Positions 8,306 to 15,249 of a DNA stretch of 18,375 nucleotides are shown here, in pieces. Both the position numbers and the translations under genes were made by a program. This stretch comes from Flavobacteriales bacterium UBA5422 (GTDB lineage Bacteria > Bacteroidota > Bacteroidia > Flavobacteriales_D > Crocinitomicaceae). The stretch covers positions 132,156 through 150,530 of the forward strand of contig DHNG01000006.1 of NCBI GenBank assembly GCA_002409405.1. Direction: 5' to 3'. Each line of letters starts with the position of its first letter. The stretch's first letter is position 1. The notes under the pieces are model-generated. The model saw only the letters and a program-made list of their open reading frames with translations, was not told where the DNA came from and ran no database searches.

Positions 8306-8958
8306 ATTCAATCATTCACATTGCGATGATCGATGACGAAGTGCTTTTCAGGAAAAGTATGGCATTTCTACTCAATGAAGAAAAGAACATCAACATTATG
8401 TTTGACGGTGACAATGGTCAGGAGTTATTAAAATTCCTGAGAAAAAGTGAGCGGCATCCCGACATTATTCTGATGGACATCCGGATGCCTGTGCTGAATG
8501 GTATTGACACCTCGAAGATTATATCCGAGAAATATCCAAAAATTAAGATCATCATTATTTCATCGTATGATTCCGATCATTTTATTGAGCAAATGGTTCA
8601 ATACGGTGCGTGTGCTTACCTGGTAAAGCAATCGGATCCTCAGACAGTCGTTCATACGATCAATCAGGTATACCGTTACGGTGTTTATTTTCCTGCCGAA
8701 ATGCTAAACAACATCATCAATACCAAGCGTCTAACCAACAGACCCTCTGAACCGGTACTCAAGGACCTCTCTGAACGGGAAGTTGAAATCCTCAATCTGA
8801 TCTACCAGCAATTCAACACAAAAGAAATTGCAGAGAAGCTTTATATCAGTGAACGAACGGTTGAAGGTCATCGAAAAAATATGCTCGACAAAACGAAATC
8901 GAAAAATGTAGTTGGACTCATTTTATATGGCATTAAAAACAACTTACTATCCATTTAA
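8302..8958 (+). CDS. response regulator, NarL/FixJ (LuxR-HTH) family
   Basis: The protein has 218 residues in two domains. The receiver domain (about 4-120) has acidic Asp11/Asp12, phosphoacceptor Asp59 in 'ILMDIRMP', a Ser-Ser pair at 87-88 and conserved Lys109. A linker leads to the LuxR-type helix-turn-helix (about 153-212), with LSEREVEILNLI, NTKEIAEKLYISERTVEGHR and KTKSKN. Phosphorylation by the overlapping kinase gene's product should promote dimerisation and binding to inverted repeats. The best candidate targets in the window are the matching sites at 6441-6460 and 8984-9003 on either side of this operon. Downstream there is only a weak AT-rich palindrome over the stop codon (8954-8967), so read-through into the next intergenic region is possible. 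Confidence 0.95.
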   Translation: MNSIIHIAMIDDEVLFRKSMAFLLNEEKNINIMFDGDNGQELLKFLRKSERHPDIILMDIRMPVLNGIDTSKIISEKYPKIKIIIISSYDSDHFIEQMVQYGACAYLVKQSDPQTVVHTINQVYRYGVYFPAEMLNNIINTKRLTNRPSEPVLKDLSEREVEILNLIYQQFNTKEIAEKLYISERTVEGHRKNMLDKTKSKNVVGLILYGIKNNLLSI

Positions 8959-8983
8959 TCGATTAAAAATTATTTTTTAGCAA

Positions 8984-9003
8984 AAAACACGTATTTCTAC
9001 GCT
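8984..9003 (-). promoter_or_regulatory. candidate response-regulator binding site, downstream inverted copy
   Basis: On the minus strand, 9001-8984 reads CGTAGAAATACGTGTTTT and differs from the upstream site at one base in 18. The dyad is less perfect here (ACGTAT-TT-CTACGC). It lies about 44 bp upstream of the start expected from the -7-like TAGTTTTG at 9026-9033, again a usual activator distance. It may control a transcript starting near 9040, or it may be a second operator for the operon. Confidence 0.5.
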
Positions 9004-9025
9004 ATGAATATAACAATGAAAGGAT

Positions 9026-9033
9026 TAGTTTTG
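9026..9033 (+). promoter_or_regulatory. possible -7 element for a transcript downstream of the regulator gene
   Basis: TAGTTTTG matches TAnnTTTG. There is no TTG at -33, but the inverted-repeat site is correctly spaced upstream. A transcript from here would carry the stem-loops at 9112-9181 and could end there or run into the amidohydrolase gene. The evidence is the motif and spacing only. Confidence 0.3.
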
Positions 9034-9111
9034 TCTAAGAATTATTGTCAATATTGGTAAGAAATAAGCCCTGCCTACTTTTAGTACAACAACATGCATT
9101 TTTTGTATTAT

Positions 9112-9181
9112 GTGTGCAGATTCTTAAGTTGAGTTTGTGATTTTCAAACTAAGAATTTGCACACTTACCTTCCTTAGGTGA
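9112..9181 (+). ncRNA. candidate structured RNA (long stem-loop plus small hairpin)
   Basis: Bases 9112-9126 pair with 9150-9164 over 15 positions (14 Watson-Crick, one G-U). Inside, AGTTTG 9132-9137 can pair with CAAACT 9145-9150 around a 7-nt loop, competing with the outer stem only for base 9150. A second hairpin follows directly (9165-9170 with 9176-9181, loop TCCTT). There is no immediate T-run on either strand, so this does not look like a plain terminator. It could be a small RNA, a leader structure of the amidohydrolase mRNA, a 3' stabilising structure of the signalling operon, or a DNA operator. No known RNA family is recognised. Confidence 0.35.
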
Positions 9182-9231
9182 CAGCATGATAGATTTTTAC
9201 TCTTTTACATTCTTTCCAGCATATTTTTACG

Positions 9232-9239
9232 TAAGTTTG
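9232..9239 (+). promoter_or_regulatory. candidate -7 element of the amidohydrolase gene
   Basis: TAAGTTTG matches TAnnTTTG and ends 28 bp before the ATG at 9268, which gives a leader of about 20-25 nt. No TTG is present at the expected -33 position, so the assignment is tentative. Confidence 0.4.
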
Positions 9240-9267
9240 AATCTCTAATTGGTAGCTTAAAAACTGT

Positions 9268-10311
9268 ATGAGAATTAATGGACATGGGCATCTTTTGCCT
9301 GAACCGAATGAAATTCCTCAATTTCTGAAAGACAGGAAATTGTTTTCGATCGATGATGACAAAAAATTTATGCGCCAGGGCGATTGGACGCGACCAATTA
9401 CTGATCCCAGTTTTTTTCTGCGGGAAAAACTGGAGTGGATGGAACGCTACAAGATTGACCATGCTGTGATGCTCAACCTTTCTCAGATCTATTGCAATGG
9501 TTGGGAACGACAAGAAACCTACGATACCATTCGCTGGCAGAATGATTTCAATGCAAAAATACAACGGGAACATCCGGATAAATTCACCTGTGGATTTGTT
9601 GTCCAGCCGTTACATCTGGAAGATGCTTTAAAAGAAATTGAGCGCAGTGTTGAGGAATTAAATCTTTCTGTTTTGTGCTTACCAACTCACTTTCTGAATG
9701 CGGAAGGAGAATGGCTTACGGTAATGGATGAATCGGTATTTCCTATTTTTGAACTGGCGAATCACTACAAACTGGCTATTGAAATTCATCCATACGATGG
9801 AGAAAAAATGGTAAAGTTAAAGGATGAATACTGGCGTTTTCACCTGGTTTGGATGATGGCGCAAACAGCTGACGCTCTTCATTTTTTCTCTCTAAAAGAT
9901 TTTGTTTCCCGTTTTCCGGATATTCGTACTTGTTTTGCTCATGGGTGCATGCTTGGACAGGCCAATTACGGCCGGCGCCTGCAAGGATATGACGGTCGAC
10001 CAGATTTGTTTGAGGGAGCCAAAGATCCCCGGAATACATTGGGACATCCGAATGTATTCTTTGACACGCTTGTACATGACTCCTATACCTTGCAGTTGTT
10101 AAAAATACGGGTTGGTGCTACACAGATTGTCGCCGGACTGGATGATCCTTATCCGCTCGGAGAGATGGAGGGAGTTGCACGCTCCTACCCCGGCCGTGTT
10201 ATTGATTTTGCTGTAGAAGCAGGAATTCTCACAGAAAAAGAATCAAAAGAAATCTGGTACGATAATGTTTTGAGATGGTTGGGAAAACCCGGCATTGAAT
10301 CGCGAAAATAG
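9268..10311 (+). CDS. ACMSD-like metal-dependent amidohydrolase / decarboxylase
   Basis: The 347 residues form an amidohydrolase-superfamily TIM barrel of the 2-amino-3-carboxymuconate-6-semialdehyde decarboxylase (ACMSD) family, which is usually about 330-340 residues. The zinc ligands are present: H6-x-H8 at the N-terminus, His174 (IEIHP), catalytic-type His225 (CFAHG) and Asp292 (GLDDP). The segment after His225 keeps the family pattern G-R-x-x-x-G-[YF]-x-x-R-P-D-L, where an Arg contacts substrate carboxylate in known ACMSDs, and 'PLGE' follows the Asp. ACMSD removes CO2 from a kynurenine-pathway intermediate and diverts it from quinolinate. No other kynurenine genes lie nearby, so the exact substrate is not proven, and related decarboxylases act on other aromatic acids. 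The gene appears to be single, with its own -7 element upstream and no clear terminator after it. Confidence 0.82.
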   Translation: MRINGHGHLLPEPNEIPQFLKDRKLFSIDDDKKFMRQGDWTRPITDPSFFLREKLEWMERYKIDHAVMLNLSQIYCNGWERQETYDTIRWQNDFNAKIQREHPDKFTCGFVVQPLHLEDALKEIERSVEELNLSVLCLPTHFLNAEGEWLTVMDESVFPIFELANHYKLAIEIHPYDGEKMVKLKDEYWRFHLVWMMAQTADALHFFSLKDFVSRFPDIRTCFAHGCMLGQANYGRRLQGYDGRPDLFEGAKDPRNTLGHPNVFFDTLVHDSYTLQLLKIRVGATQIVAGLDDPYPLGEMEGVARSYPGRVIDFAVEAGILTEKESKEIWYDNVLRWLGKPGIESRK

Positions 10312-10503
10312 GTAATGCTCTATCATCAGGTGACTTTATGATTGAGTGGCTCTAATGCGGGATGACTTTATACATTTACAATATCCTCACAAGAATTGAC
10401 GAATGTGATTTCTGAACAGAAGCGACCGGACAACATTCATCTTTCTTGTTTCTATAATCGAAAGAATATTCGTAATTTTGTAGAAATTCAAAAATCAAAC
10501 AAT
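10312..10503. other. intergenic region before the bacilliredoxin gene
   Basis: These 192 bp contain a short direct repeat (TGACTTTAT at about 10331 and again at about 10364) and a -7-like TAATTTTG at 10473-10480. No terminator for the amidohydrolase gene is seen. The bacilliredoxin frame is open upstream to 10396, but that stretch has no similarity to the family and is treated as untranslated. Confidence 0.5.
10473..10480 (+). promoter_or_regulatory. candidate -7 element of the bacilliredoxin gene
   Basis: TAATTTTG fits TAnnTTTG and lies 23 bp before the ATG at 10504. A TTG at 10446-10448 is 24 bp upstream, a little farther than the usual spacing, so the promoter looks usable. Confidence 0.5.
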
Positions 10504-10920
10504 ATGTATCCACCAGAGTTAGTACAACCGATGAAAGAAGATTTGACTTCAGTTGGTTTCAAACAATTAACAACAGCAGGGGAAGTTGACCAGATCATTA
10601 AAGACACAAATGGAAGTTTGTAACTTGTGGTTAATTCAGTTTGTGGATGTGCGGCGGGAAATATGCGTCCGGGAGTAAAATTATCGCTCAACAATGATGC
10701 ATTACCTGCAGGATTGGCGACTGTATTTGCCGGTGTAGACGGAGAAGCGACAGCTCAGGCTAGAAAATATTTTCTTCCATATCCTCCATCTTCACCTTCT
10801 ATCGCATTGTTTCAGGATGGAAAATTAGTTCACTTCCTGGAGCGTCACCACATTGAAGGGGCATCTGCTGTGATGATTGCTGAAAATTTAGTTGAAGCAT
10901 ACAATCAATACTGTCAATAA
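10504..10920 (+). pseudogene. bacilliredoxin (BrxA/BrxB family) interrupted by an in-frame TAA
   Basis: Read through, 10504-10920 encodes a full-length member (138 positions) of the BrxA/BrxB (YphP/YqiW) family, thioredoxin-fold proteins that remove bacillithiol from oxidised proteins. The N-terminus MYPPELVQPM and the second half, with LVVNSVCGCAAGN, 'VFAGVDGEATAQAR', 'PPSSPSIALF', 'HFLERHHIEG' and a final Cys, match the family with no gap. Codon 40 (10621-10623) is TAA, in the strand just before the active-site Cys47-Gly-Cys49. A single base change such as TTA to TAA would explain it, since the frame is kept on both sides. Everything downstream is undamaged, so the change is recent or is a sequencing error. 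A restart at GTG 10627 would give 97 residues lacking the first strand and helix. Stop read-through is also conceivable but without precedent here. Confidence 0.8.
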
Positions 10921-10951
10921 AAATTTACTACAACCAACTAATGGTTACAAG

Positions 10952-10979
10952 AAAAGCCCGGATAAAACCGGGCTTTTTT
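10952..10979 (+). terminator. bidirectional intrinsic terminator between convergent genes
   Basis: GCCCGG (10956-10961) pairs with CCGGGC (10968-10973) around a 6-nt loop, extended by AAAA on the left and TTTT on the right. A six-T run follows on the plus strand and a four-T run on the minus strand. It sits between the convergent bacilliredoxin and ComA-like genes and can serve both. Confidence 0.9.
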
Positions 10980-11002
10980 CATATATCTTATTGTCATTGA
11001 AG

Positions 11003-11830
11003 TTAATCTTCTTCTTGCATTTGCGCCAACTCTTCGTCATCATTTACTTGTTTCAAACGCTCTGCATAGTCTTTTGGCAAGAAATCAAAAAACGTATCCC
11101 CTCTCAATCCAAGGCGCAGACATTCTAATGGAATCAGATCATTGGGAGCGATATTCCCCAAATTCACCTCTGCCCCGAACAACTTAATGAACCATACCTG
11201 CTGATTCTTAATCGGTGCTTCCCACAGGATGTCTTCCGGTTTTACTTTTGCAATGATCTTGTTAATCAAAAATGTATGTGCTGTTCCGTTTGGTCGAAAA
11301 ACACCAACGTTTCCGGCTTCACGACCTTCAGCAATTACCTTCCAGGACCCTGCACTTAATTCCTTGCTCATCATTTTAATCCAACGTGCAGGTGAAATCA
11401 GAATTCCGGAATCTTTGGAACCTACTTCTGAAAGTACCGTCCGCTCTTTGGAAAGGTGGTGAATCAATTCACATTTTTCATCGTGGTTGATAATGATGGA
11501 GCCATCTGAAATTTCTAATAAATCGAGTTTGTATTTGTCTAACATTTTCAGAAAATCATCAAATTTTCCTCTTGCGTAAAACACCTCAAACAATGTACCT
11601 CCAAAGTAGGGACGAATGTTTGCTTCTCGATACAATGCTAATTTTTTTTCCAGATCTTTTGTTACATAAGCAGTGCCAAATCCAAATTTCACTAAATCTG
11701 TCAAGTGCGCATTTGCTTGTATAAAAGCTTCCGTTTCGATAAGGCTCAACCCCTTATCCATCATCATTGTTACTCCTTTGTTTCTTGGTTTTTCCGAACG
11801 TTCCGGAATAAATGGTAATTCAAAATTCAT
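11003..11830 (-). CDS. phosphosulfolactate synthase (ComA) family protein
   Basis: The 275-residue protein matches the ComA family: 'DKGLS' (25-29), 'PYFGGTLFE' (74-82), 'EISDGS' (106-111), 'SEVGSKD' (134-140), 'EGREAG' (168-173), 'WEAP' (203-206), 'VNLGNI' (222-227) and 'LECLRLGLRGDT' (235-246). In methanogens ComA adds sulfite to phosphoenolpyruvate to make (2R)-phospho-3-sulfolactate, the first step to coenzyme M. The family has a TIM-barrel fold and also includes the plant heat-stress protein HSA32. Bacteroidota do not make coenzyme M, so a role in sulfonate metabolism or something else entirely is open. No ComB, ComC or ComDE genes lie nearby. The start lies 13 bp after the TPR gene, so the two are probably co-transcribed. 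The acidic tail (DDEELAQMQEED) goes beyond the conserved core. Confidence 0.85.
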   Translation of the reverse strand: MNFELPFIPERSEKPRNKGVTMMMDKGLSLIETEAFIQANAHLTDLVKFGFGTAYVTKDLEKKLALYREANIRPYFGGTLFEVFYARGKFDDFLKMLDKYKLDLLEISDGSIIINHDEKCELIHHLSKERTVLSEVGSKDSGILISPARWIKMMSKELSAGSWKVIAEGREAGNVGVFRPNGTAHTFLINKIIAKVKPEDILWEAPIKNQQVWFIKLFGAEVNLGNIAPNDLIPLECLRLGLRGDTFFDFLPKDYAERLKQVNDDEELAQMQEED

Positions 11831-11843
11831 TCTTCTAACTACT

Positions 11844-13250
11844 TTATTGTTCTGTCAAATGGATAAACTCACTTACTTGCAGCAAGTCACTATTGATTTC
11901 AAATATTTCTTTTGCGTGTTCCAGGTTTTTATCTACACATGCTTTAAACAGGTGGATAGCTTCTTCTTTTCTTCCCAATTTCCACAACTGATTAACAACT
12001 AGCAAATCTATGGAATCATTAACACCATATTCTGCTTGAAAATTTTGAAGAAATGCCAAAATTTCAATTTCCGGCTCAATTTTTACAAGTAGTTGAATAA
12101 ATCCGCGAAGACAATCTTCATCGGTACTGTCTAATTTCAGGGATTTATCAAAATAATAGATCGCATCTTCAATCTGTTCTACTTTTTCATATGCACCCGC
12201 CAGCACATGGAAAATTCCGGAGTTGTCCGGATCCAGTTCAGATGCTTTTAAAATAAGTGTAATTCCTTCTTGCGTGTTTCCTTTCAGATCCTCTACAATT
12301 CCCAATCCCAACCATGCGTCAGGGAGTAATGGTGCTAAATCAAGGCTTCTCCGGTAATAAAACTCGGCAGAATTCAAATCCCCCAACTGTTCGAAGCATT
12401 CTCCCATGTAGCAAAATGCCATCGGGTCTTCCCCATCCAGATCCATGCATTTTTGAAACGCGTCGATTGCTTGTTGGAAATCATCCTGTCCCATATAGGC
12501 ATTTCCCAGATTAAAATACACCGGTCCGAAATCTTCATTGATGACAATACAATAACCGTATGCATCAATTGCCTGTTCGTAATCTTCCAATTTAGAATAA
12601 GCATTTCCCAGGTTATACCACGCGGTAAACGAATACGGATTTTCATCAATGAAATCGGAATAGCACTTAATGGCCTTCTTGAAATTTCCAAGCTGATCAT
12701 AGCAATAAGCAATCTCATAGATCGCTCCTTCGTTCGAAGGATTAATTCTGATTGCTTCTTTCAATACTTTCAATGCACCGTTAAAATCGCGGAGTGCCTG
12801 GTATTCCATTGCAAGGTCCAGGTAAATTTCATCTCTGTCCTCTTCCCCTTCAACCAGGCGCAATGCTTCATTGAAATACTTAATCGCTTGTTTATGATCG
12901 CGTAACTGGCTAAAAATAGATGCCTTTGTCAGCATTAATTCAGCTGAGCCAAACTCCATTTTTTCTACTGCGTTCAATAAATTCAATGCTTCTTTCAATT
13001 GCCCTATGGCAGACATAGCCTGCGCTTTTCGAATGGTAAAAACCGAATAATAAGGGAATTGATCTCTGGCATAATCAGCTGCCTGATTCGCCTTCGAATA
13101 TTGACTGTTCATTAAATAGTGATCAATCAGGAACTCCAGCCTGTCACTATCTACAAACCCCATGGCGCCTCCTTTCAGATAACTCTCAAAATTGGCAATG
13201 TCTTCATTTAGGTTTGCATCAAAAAAATCGTCTTCCTCACTGTCAAACAT
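11844..13250 (-). CDS. large cytoplasmic TPR-repeat protein
   Basis: The 468-residue protein has no signal peptide or membrane segment. An acidic N-terminus (DSEEDDFFDANLNEDI) is followed by consecutive 34-residue tetratricopeptide repeats from about residue 50 to 450. The clearest are 'FNGALKVLKEAIRINPSNEG', 'FKKAIKCYSDFIDENPYSFT', 'YEQAIDAYGYCIVINEDFGP' and 'FQQAIDAFQKCMDLDGEDPM', each with the W/L-G-Y-A-F-A-P spacing. Such solenoids bind other proteins, and the partner is not apparent. From memory, proteins of this type and length are common in Flavobacteriia. It is the first gene of a pair with the ComA-like gene, and it starts far from typA, with a likely typA terminator between them. 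Its own promoter was not identified with certainty. Confidence 0.85.
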   Translation of the reverse strand: MFDSEEDDFFDANLNEDIANFESYLKGGAMGFVDSDRLEFLIDHYLMNSQYSKANQAADYARDQFPYYSVFTIRKAQAMSAIGQLKEALNLLNAVEKMEFGSAELMLTKASIFSQLRDHKQAIKYFNEALRLVEGEEDRDEIYLDLAMEYQALRDFNGALKVLKEAIRINPSNEGAIYEIAYCYDQLGNFKKAIKCYSDFIDENPYSFTAWYNLGNAYSKLEDYEQAIDAYGYCIVINEDFGPVYFNLGNAYMGQDDFQQAIDAFQKCMDLDGEDPMAFCYMGECFEQLGDLNSAEFYYRRSLDLAPLLPDAWLGLGIVEDLKGNTQEGITLILKASELDPDNSGIFHVLAGAYEKVEQIEDAIYYFDKSLKLDSTDEDCLRGFIQLLVKIEPEIEILAFLQNFQAEYGVNDSIDLLVVNQLWKLGRKEEAIHLFKACVDKNLEHAKEIFEINSDLLQVSEFIHLTEQ

Positions 13251-13355
13251 ATTGTTCTATCTGATGTATAAATATACGAAAAAAATATGCAATCCTTTGT
13301 TGTTATAGTTCGTTTTTTCAACAAGAAATAAACATGTTGAACGAAAATAAAAAAG

Positions 13356-13413
13356 TTTAACCACATAGTCGTCTCAACAGCACTTCTCTATCTCCTCTGA
13401 CTATGTGGTTAAA
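13356..13413 (-). terminator. 15-bp perfect inverted repeat, probable typA terminator and possible repetitive palindrome
   Basis: TTTAACCACATAGTC (13356-13370) and its exact complement (13399-13413) flank a 28-nt spacer. On the minus strand the hairpin starts 15 bp after the typA stop and is followed by CTTTTTTATTTTCG, consistent with termination. The loop is unusually long for an intrinsic terminator. From memory, AACCACATAG...CTATGTGGTT palindromes recur in flavobacterial genomes, so it may belong to a REP-like family. Confidence 0.65.
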
Positions 13414-13428
13414 CCGTATCAATTATTC

Positions 13429-15225
13429 TTACTTACCTTGTCGCTTGCGGTCTGTCTCTTTCAATAAGATTTTACGCATACGCAGGCTTTGTGGAGTGAC
13501 TTCAACGTACTCATCTCCCTGGATATATTCCAGACATTCTTCCAGTGAAAACACTTTCGGCGGCGCAATTTTCACTTTGTCGTCCGCTCCGGAAGAACGC
13601 ATGTTTGTCAATTTTTTTGTTTTTGTAACATTGACAACCAGGTCGTTGGATCGTGTATGCTCACCGATTACTTGTCCTTCATAGATGTCGTCATTCGGGT
13701 GCACAAAGAACATTCCTCGCTCCTGCAAGTTTGATAATGAGAATGGAATCGCACTACCTTGCTCCATGGAAATCAATGATCCGTTCATACGTCCCGGAAT
13801 TTCTCCTTTGTACGGTTGGTACTCCAGGAAACGGTGTGTCATAATTGCTTCTCCGGCTGTTGCAGTCAACAAGTAATTTCTCAATCCGATGATTCCACGG
13901 GAAGGGATTTGAAACTGAATGATCATACGATCTCCTTTCGGCTCCATGTTCTTCATCTCCCCTTTTCTCTTGGAAACTGCCTCTACAGCAGTCCCTGAGT
14001 TCACTTCCGGAATATCAATTGTCAATTCTTCCACCGGCTCACATTTCACACCATCAATTTCTTTGATGATTACCTGTGGCTGACCAACTTGCATTTCATA
14101 TCCTTCACGGCGCATTGTTTCGATCAATACAGACAAGTGCATAACTCCTCGTCCGAAAACAATCCATTTATCCGCTTTATCTGTTTTTCCGACACGCATT
14201 GCCAGGTTCTTTTCCAATTCTTTCTCCAAACGCTCAGCGATATGACGGGAAGTAACGAATTTTCCTTCTTTCCCGAAGAACGGTGAATCATTGATTGAAA
14301 ACAACATACTCATTGTTGGCTCGTCAATGGAAATCGTTGGAAGTGGTTGTGGATTTTCTGCATCACAGATACAATCTCCGATTTCAAATCCTTCAATTCC
14401 CGTTACAGCACAGATATCTCCTGCCTGAACGCTTTCCACTTTTACACGGTTTAACCCTTCAAACACAAATAATTCTTTCACTTTGTGTTTTTCCTGGGAA
14501 CCGTCCCGCTTCGCCAATATAATGTTTTGATTGGTTTTCAATTCACCTCTGTTCAAACGTCCGATAGCGATACGTCCAACAAACGTTGAATAATCCAATG
14601 ATGTAATCAACAACTGTGTATTTCCTTCTTCGATTTTCTTTGGCGGAAAATAATCCAGGATTTTATCCAACAATGGTGTGATAGATGTTGTCGGCTGTTT
14701 CCAGTCTTCGGACATCCATCCGTTTTTAGCAGAACCATAAATTGTAGGGAAATCCAGCTGCTCTTCATCCGCATCCAATTCAAACATCAAATCGAATACT
14801 TTTTCATGAACTTCTTCCGGAGTACAGTTTTCTTTATCTACTTTATTGACAACCACCAACGGTTTAATTCCCATAGACAATGCTTTCCCCAATACAAAGC
14901 GCGTTTGCGGCATCGGTCCTTCGAAAGCATCTACTAACAAACATACACCGTCAGCCATGTTCAATACACGCTCTACCTCTCCACCGAAGTCGGCGTGACC
15001 AGGAGTGTCAATAATGTTGATTTTTGTTCCTTTGTAAGAAACAGAAACGTTTTTAGATACGATTGTGATTCCGCGCTCACGCTCCAAATCGTTGTTATCC
15101 ATGATTAATTCACCAGTCGGACGTTCTCTTTCATCGATTACGTTTCCAGCTTCAATCATTTTGTCAACCAATGTTGTTTTTCCGTGGTCAACGTGAGCAA
15201 TAATTGCAATGTTTCTAATCTCCAT
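13429..15225 (-). CDS. typA: translational GTPase TypA/BipA
   Basis: The protein has 598 residues, the usual TypA length. The GTPase domain has the P-loop AHVDHGKTT (10-18), switch I 'RERGITI' (49-55), DTPGHADFGGEVERV (73-87) and NKVD (127-130). Domain II (about 205-300) and the EF-G-like domains III and V follow. The TypA-specific C-terminal part is present with 'SRGIIGLRNYLLTATAGEAIM' and 'SLEECLEYIQGDEYVEVTP'. TypA binds the ribosome and helps large-subunit assembly and translation under stress or cold. It starts 24 bp after the stop of the RNA helicase gene and is probably transcribed with it from the promoter near 17170. The pairing of a ribosome-biogenesis GTPase with an RNA helicase makes functional sense. 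No defect is seen. Confidence 0.97.
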   Translation of the reverse strand: MEIRNIAIIAHVDHGKTTLVDKMIEAGNVIDERERPTGELIMDNNDLERERGITIVSKNVSVSYKGTKINIIDTPGHADFGGEVERVLNMADGVCLLVDAFEGPMPQTRFVLGKALSMGIKPLVVVNKVDKENCTPEEVHEKVFDLMFELDADEEQLDFPTIYGSAKNGWMSEDWKQPTTSITPLLDKILDYFPPKKIEEGNTQLLITSLDYSTFVGRIAIGRLNRGELKTNQNIILAKRDGSQEKHKVKELFVFEGLNRVKVESVQAGDICAVTGIEGFEIGDCICDAENPQPLPTISIDEPTMSMLFSINDSPFFGKEGKFVTSRHIAERLEKELEKNLAMRVGKTDKADKWIVFGRGVMHLSVLIETMRREGYEMQVGQPQVIIKEIDGVKCEPVEELTIDIPEVNSGTAVEAVSKRKGEMKNMEPKGDRMIIQFQIPSRGIIGLRNYLLTATAGEAIMTHRFLEYQPYKGEIPGRMNGSLISMEQGSAIPFSLSNLQERGMFFVHPNDDIYEGQVIGEHTRSNDLVVNVTKTKKLTNMRSSGADDKVKIAPPKVFSLEECLEYIQGDEYVEVTPQSLRMRKILLKETDRKRQGK

Positions 15226-15249
15226 AAAATTTATTCAGTTGTGTATGTT

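Larger units (their letters stand above)
8959..9267. other. 309-bp intergenic region with regulatory site, -7 elements and stem-loops
   Basis: No convincing gene is seen. In order the region holds part of the palindrome TTTAATCGATTAAA (8954-8967), the second copy of the operon-flanking site (8984-9003), a -7-like TAGTTTTG (9026-9033), a long stem-loop (9112-9164), a small hairpin (9165-9181) and a -7-like TAAGTTTG (9232-9239) ahead of the amidohydrolase. An 18-codon ATG frame at 9004-9060 overlaps the first -7 element and is not called as a gene. Confidence 0.6.

Noticed and set aside
8954..8967. Palindrome TTTAATCGATTAAA as terminator of the signalling operon
   Set aside because: As a hairpin it would be a five-pair A/T stem with a 4-nt loop, too weak for termination. 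It may only be chance at the stop codon.
9004..9060. 18-codon ATG frame (begins MNITMKG) just after the downstream regulator site
   Set aside because: It is too short to judge, has no Shine-Dalgarno sequence or family resemblance, and overlaps the -7-like element at 9026-9033.
10396..10503. Upstream in-frame extension of the bacilliredoxin
   Set aside because: Family members begin at MYPPE-like sequences, and the extension contains the likely promoter.
10621..10623. TAA recoded as an amino acid in the bacilliredoxin gene
   Set aside because: Known bacterial recoding uses TGA or TAG, and other genes here end in TAA. Mutation or sequencing error is simpler.
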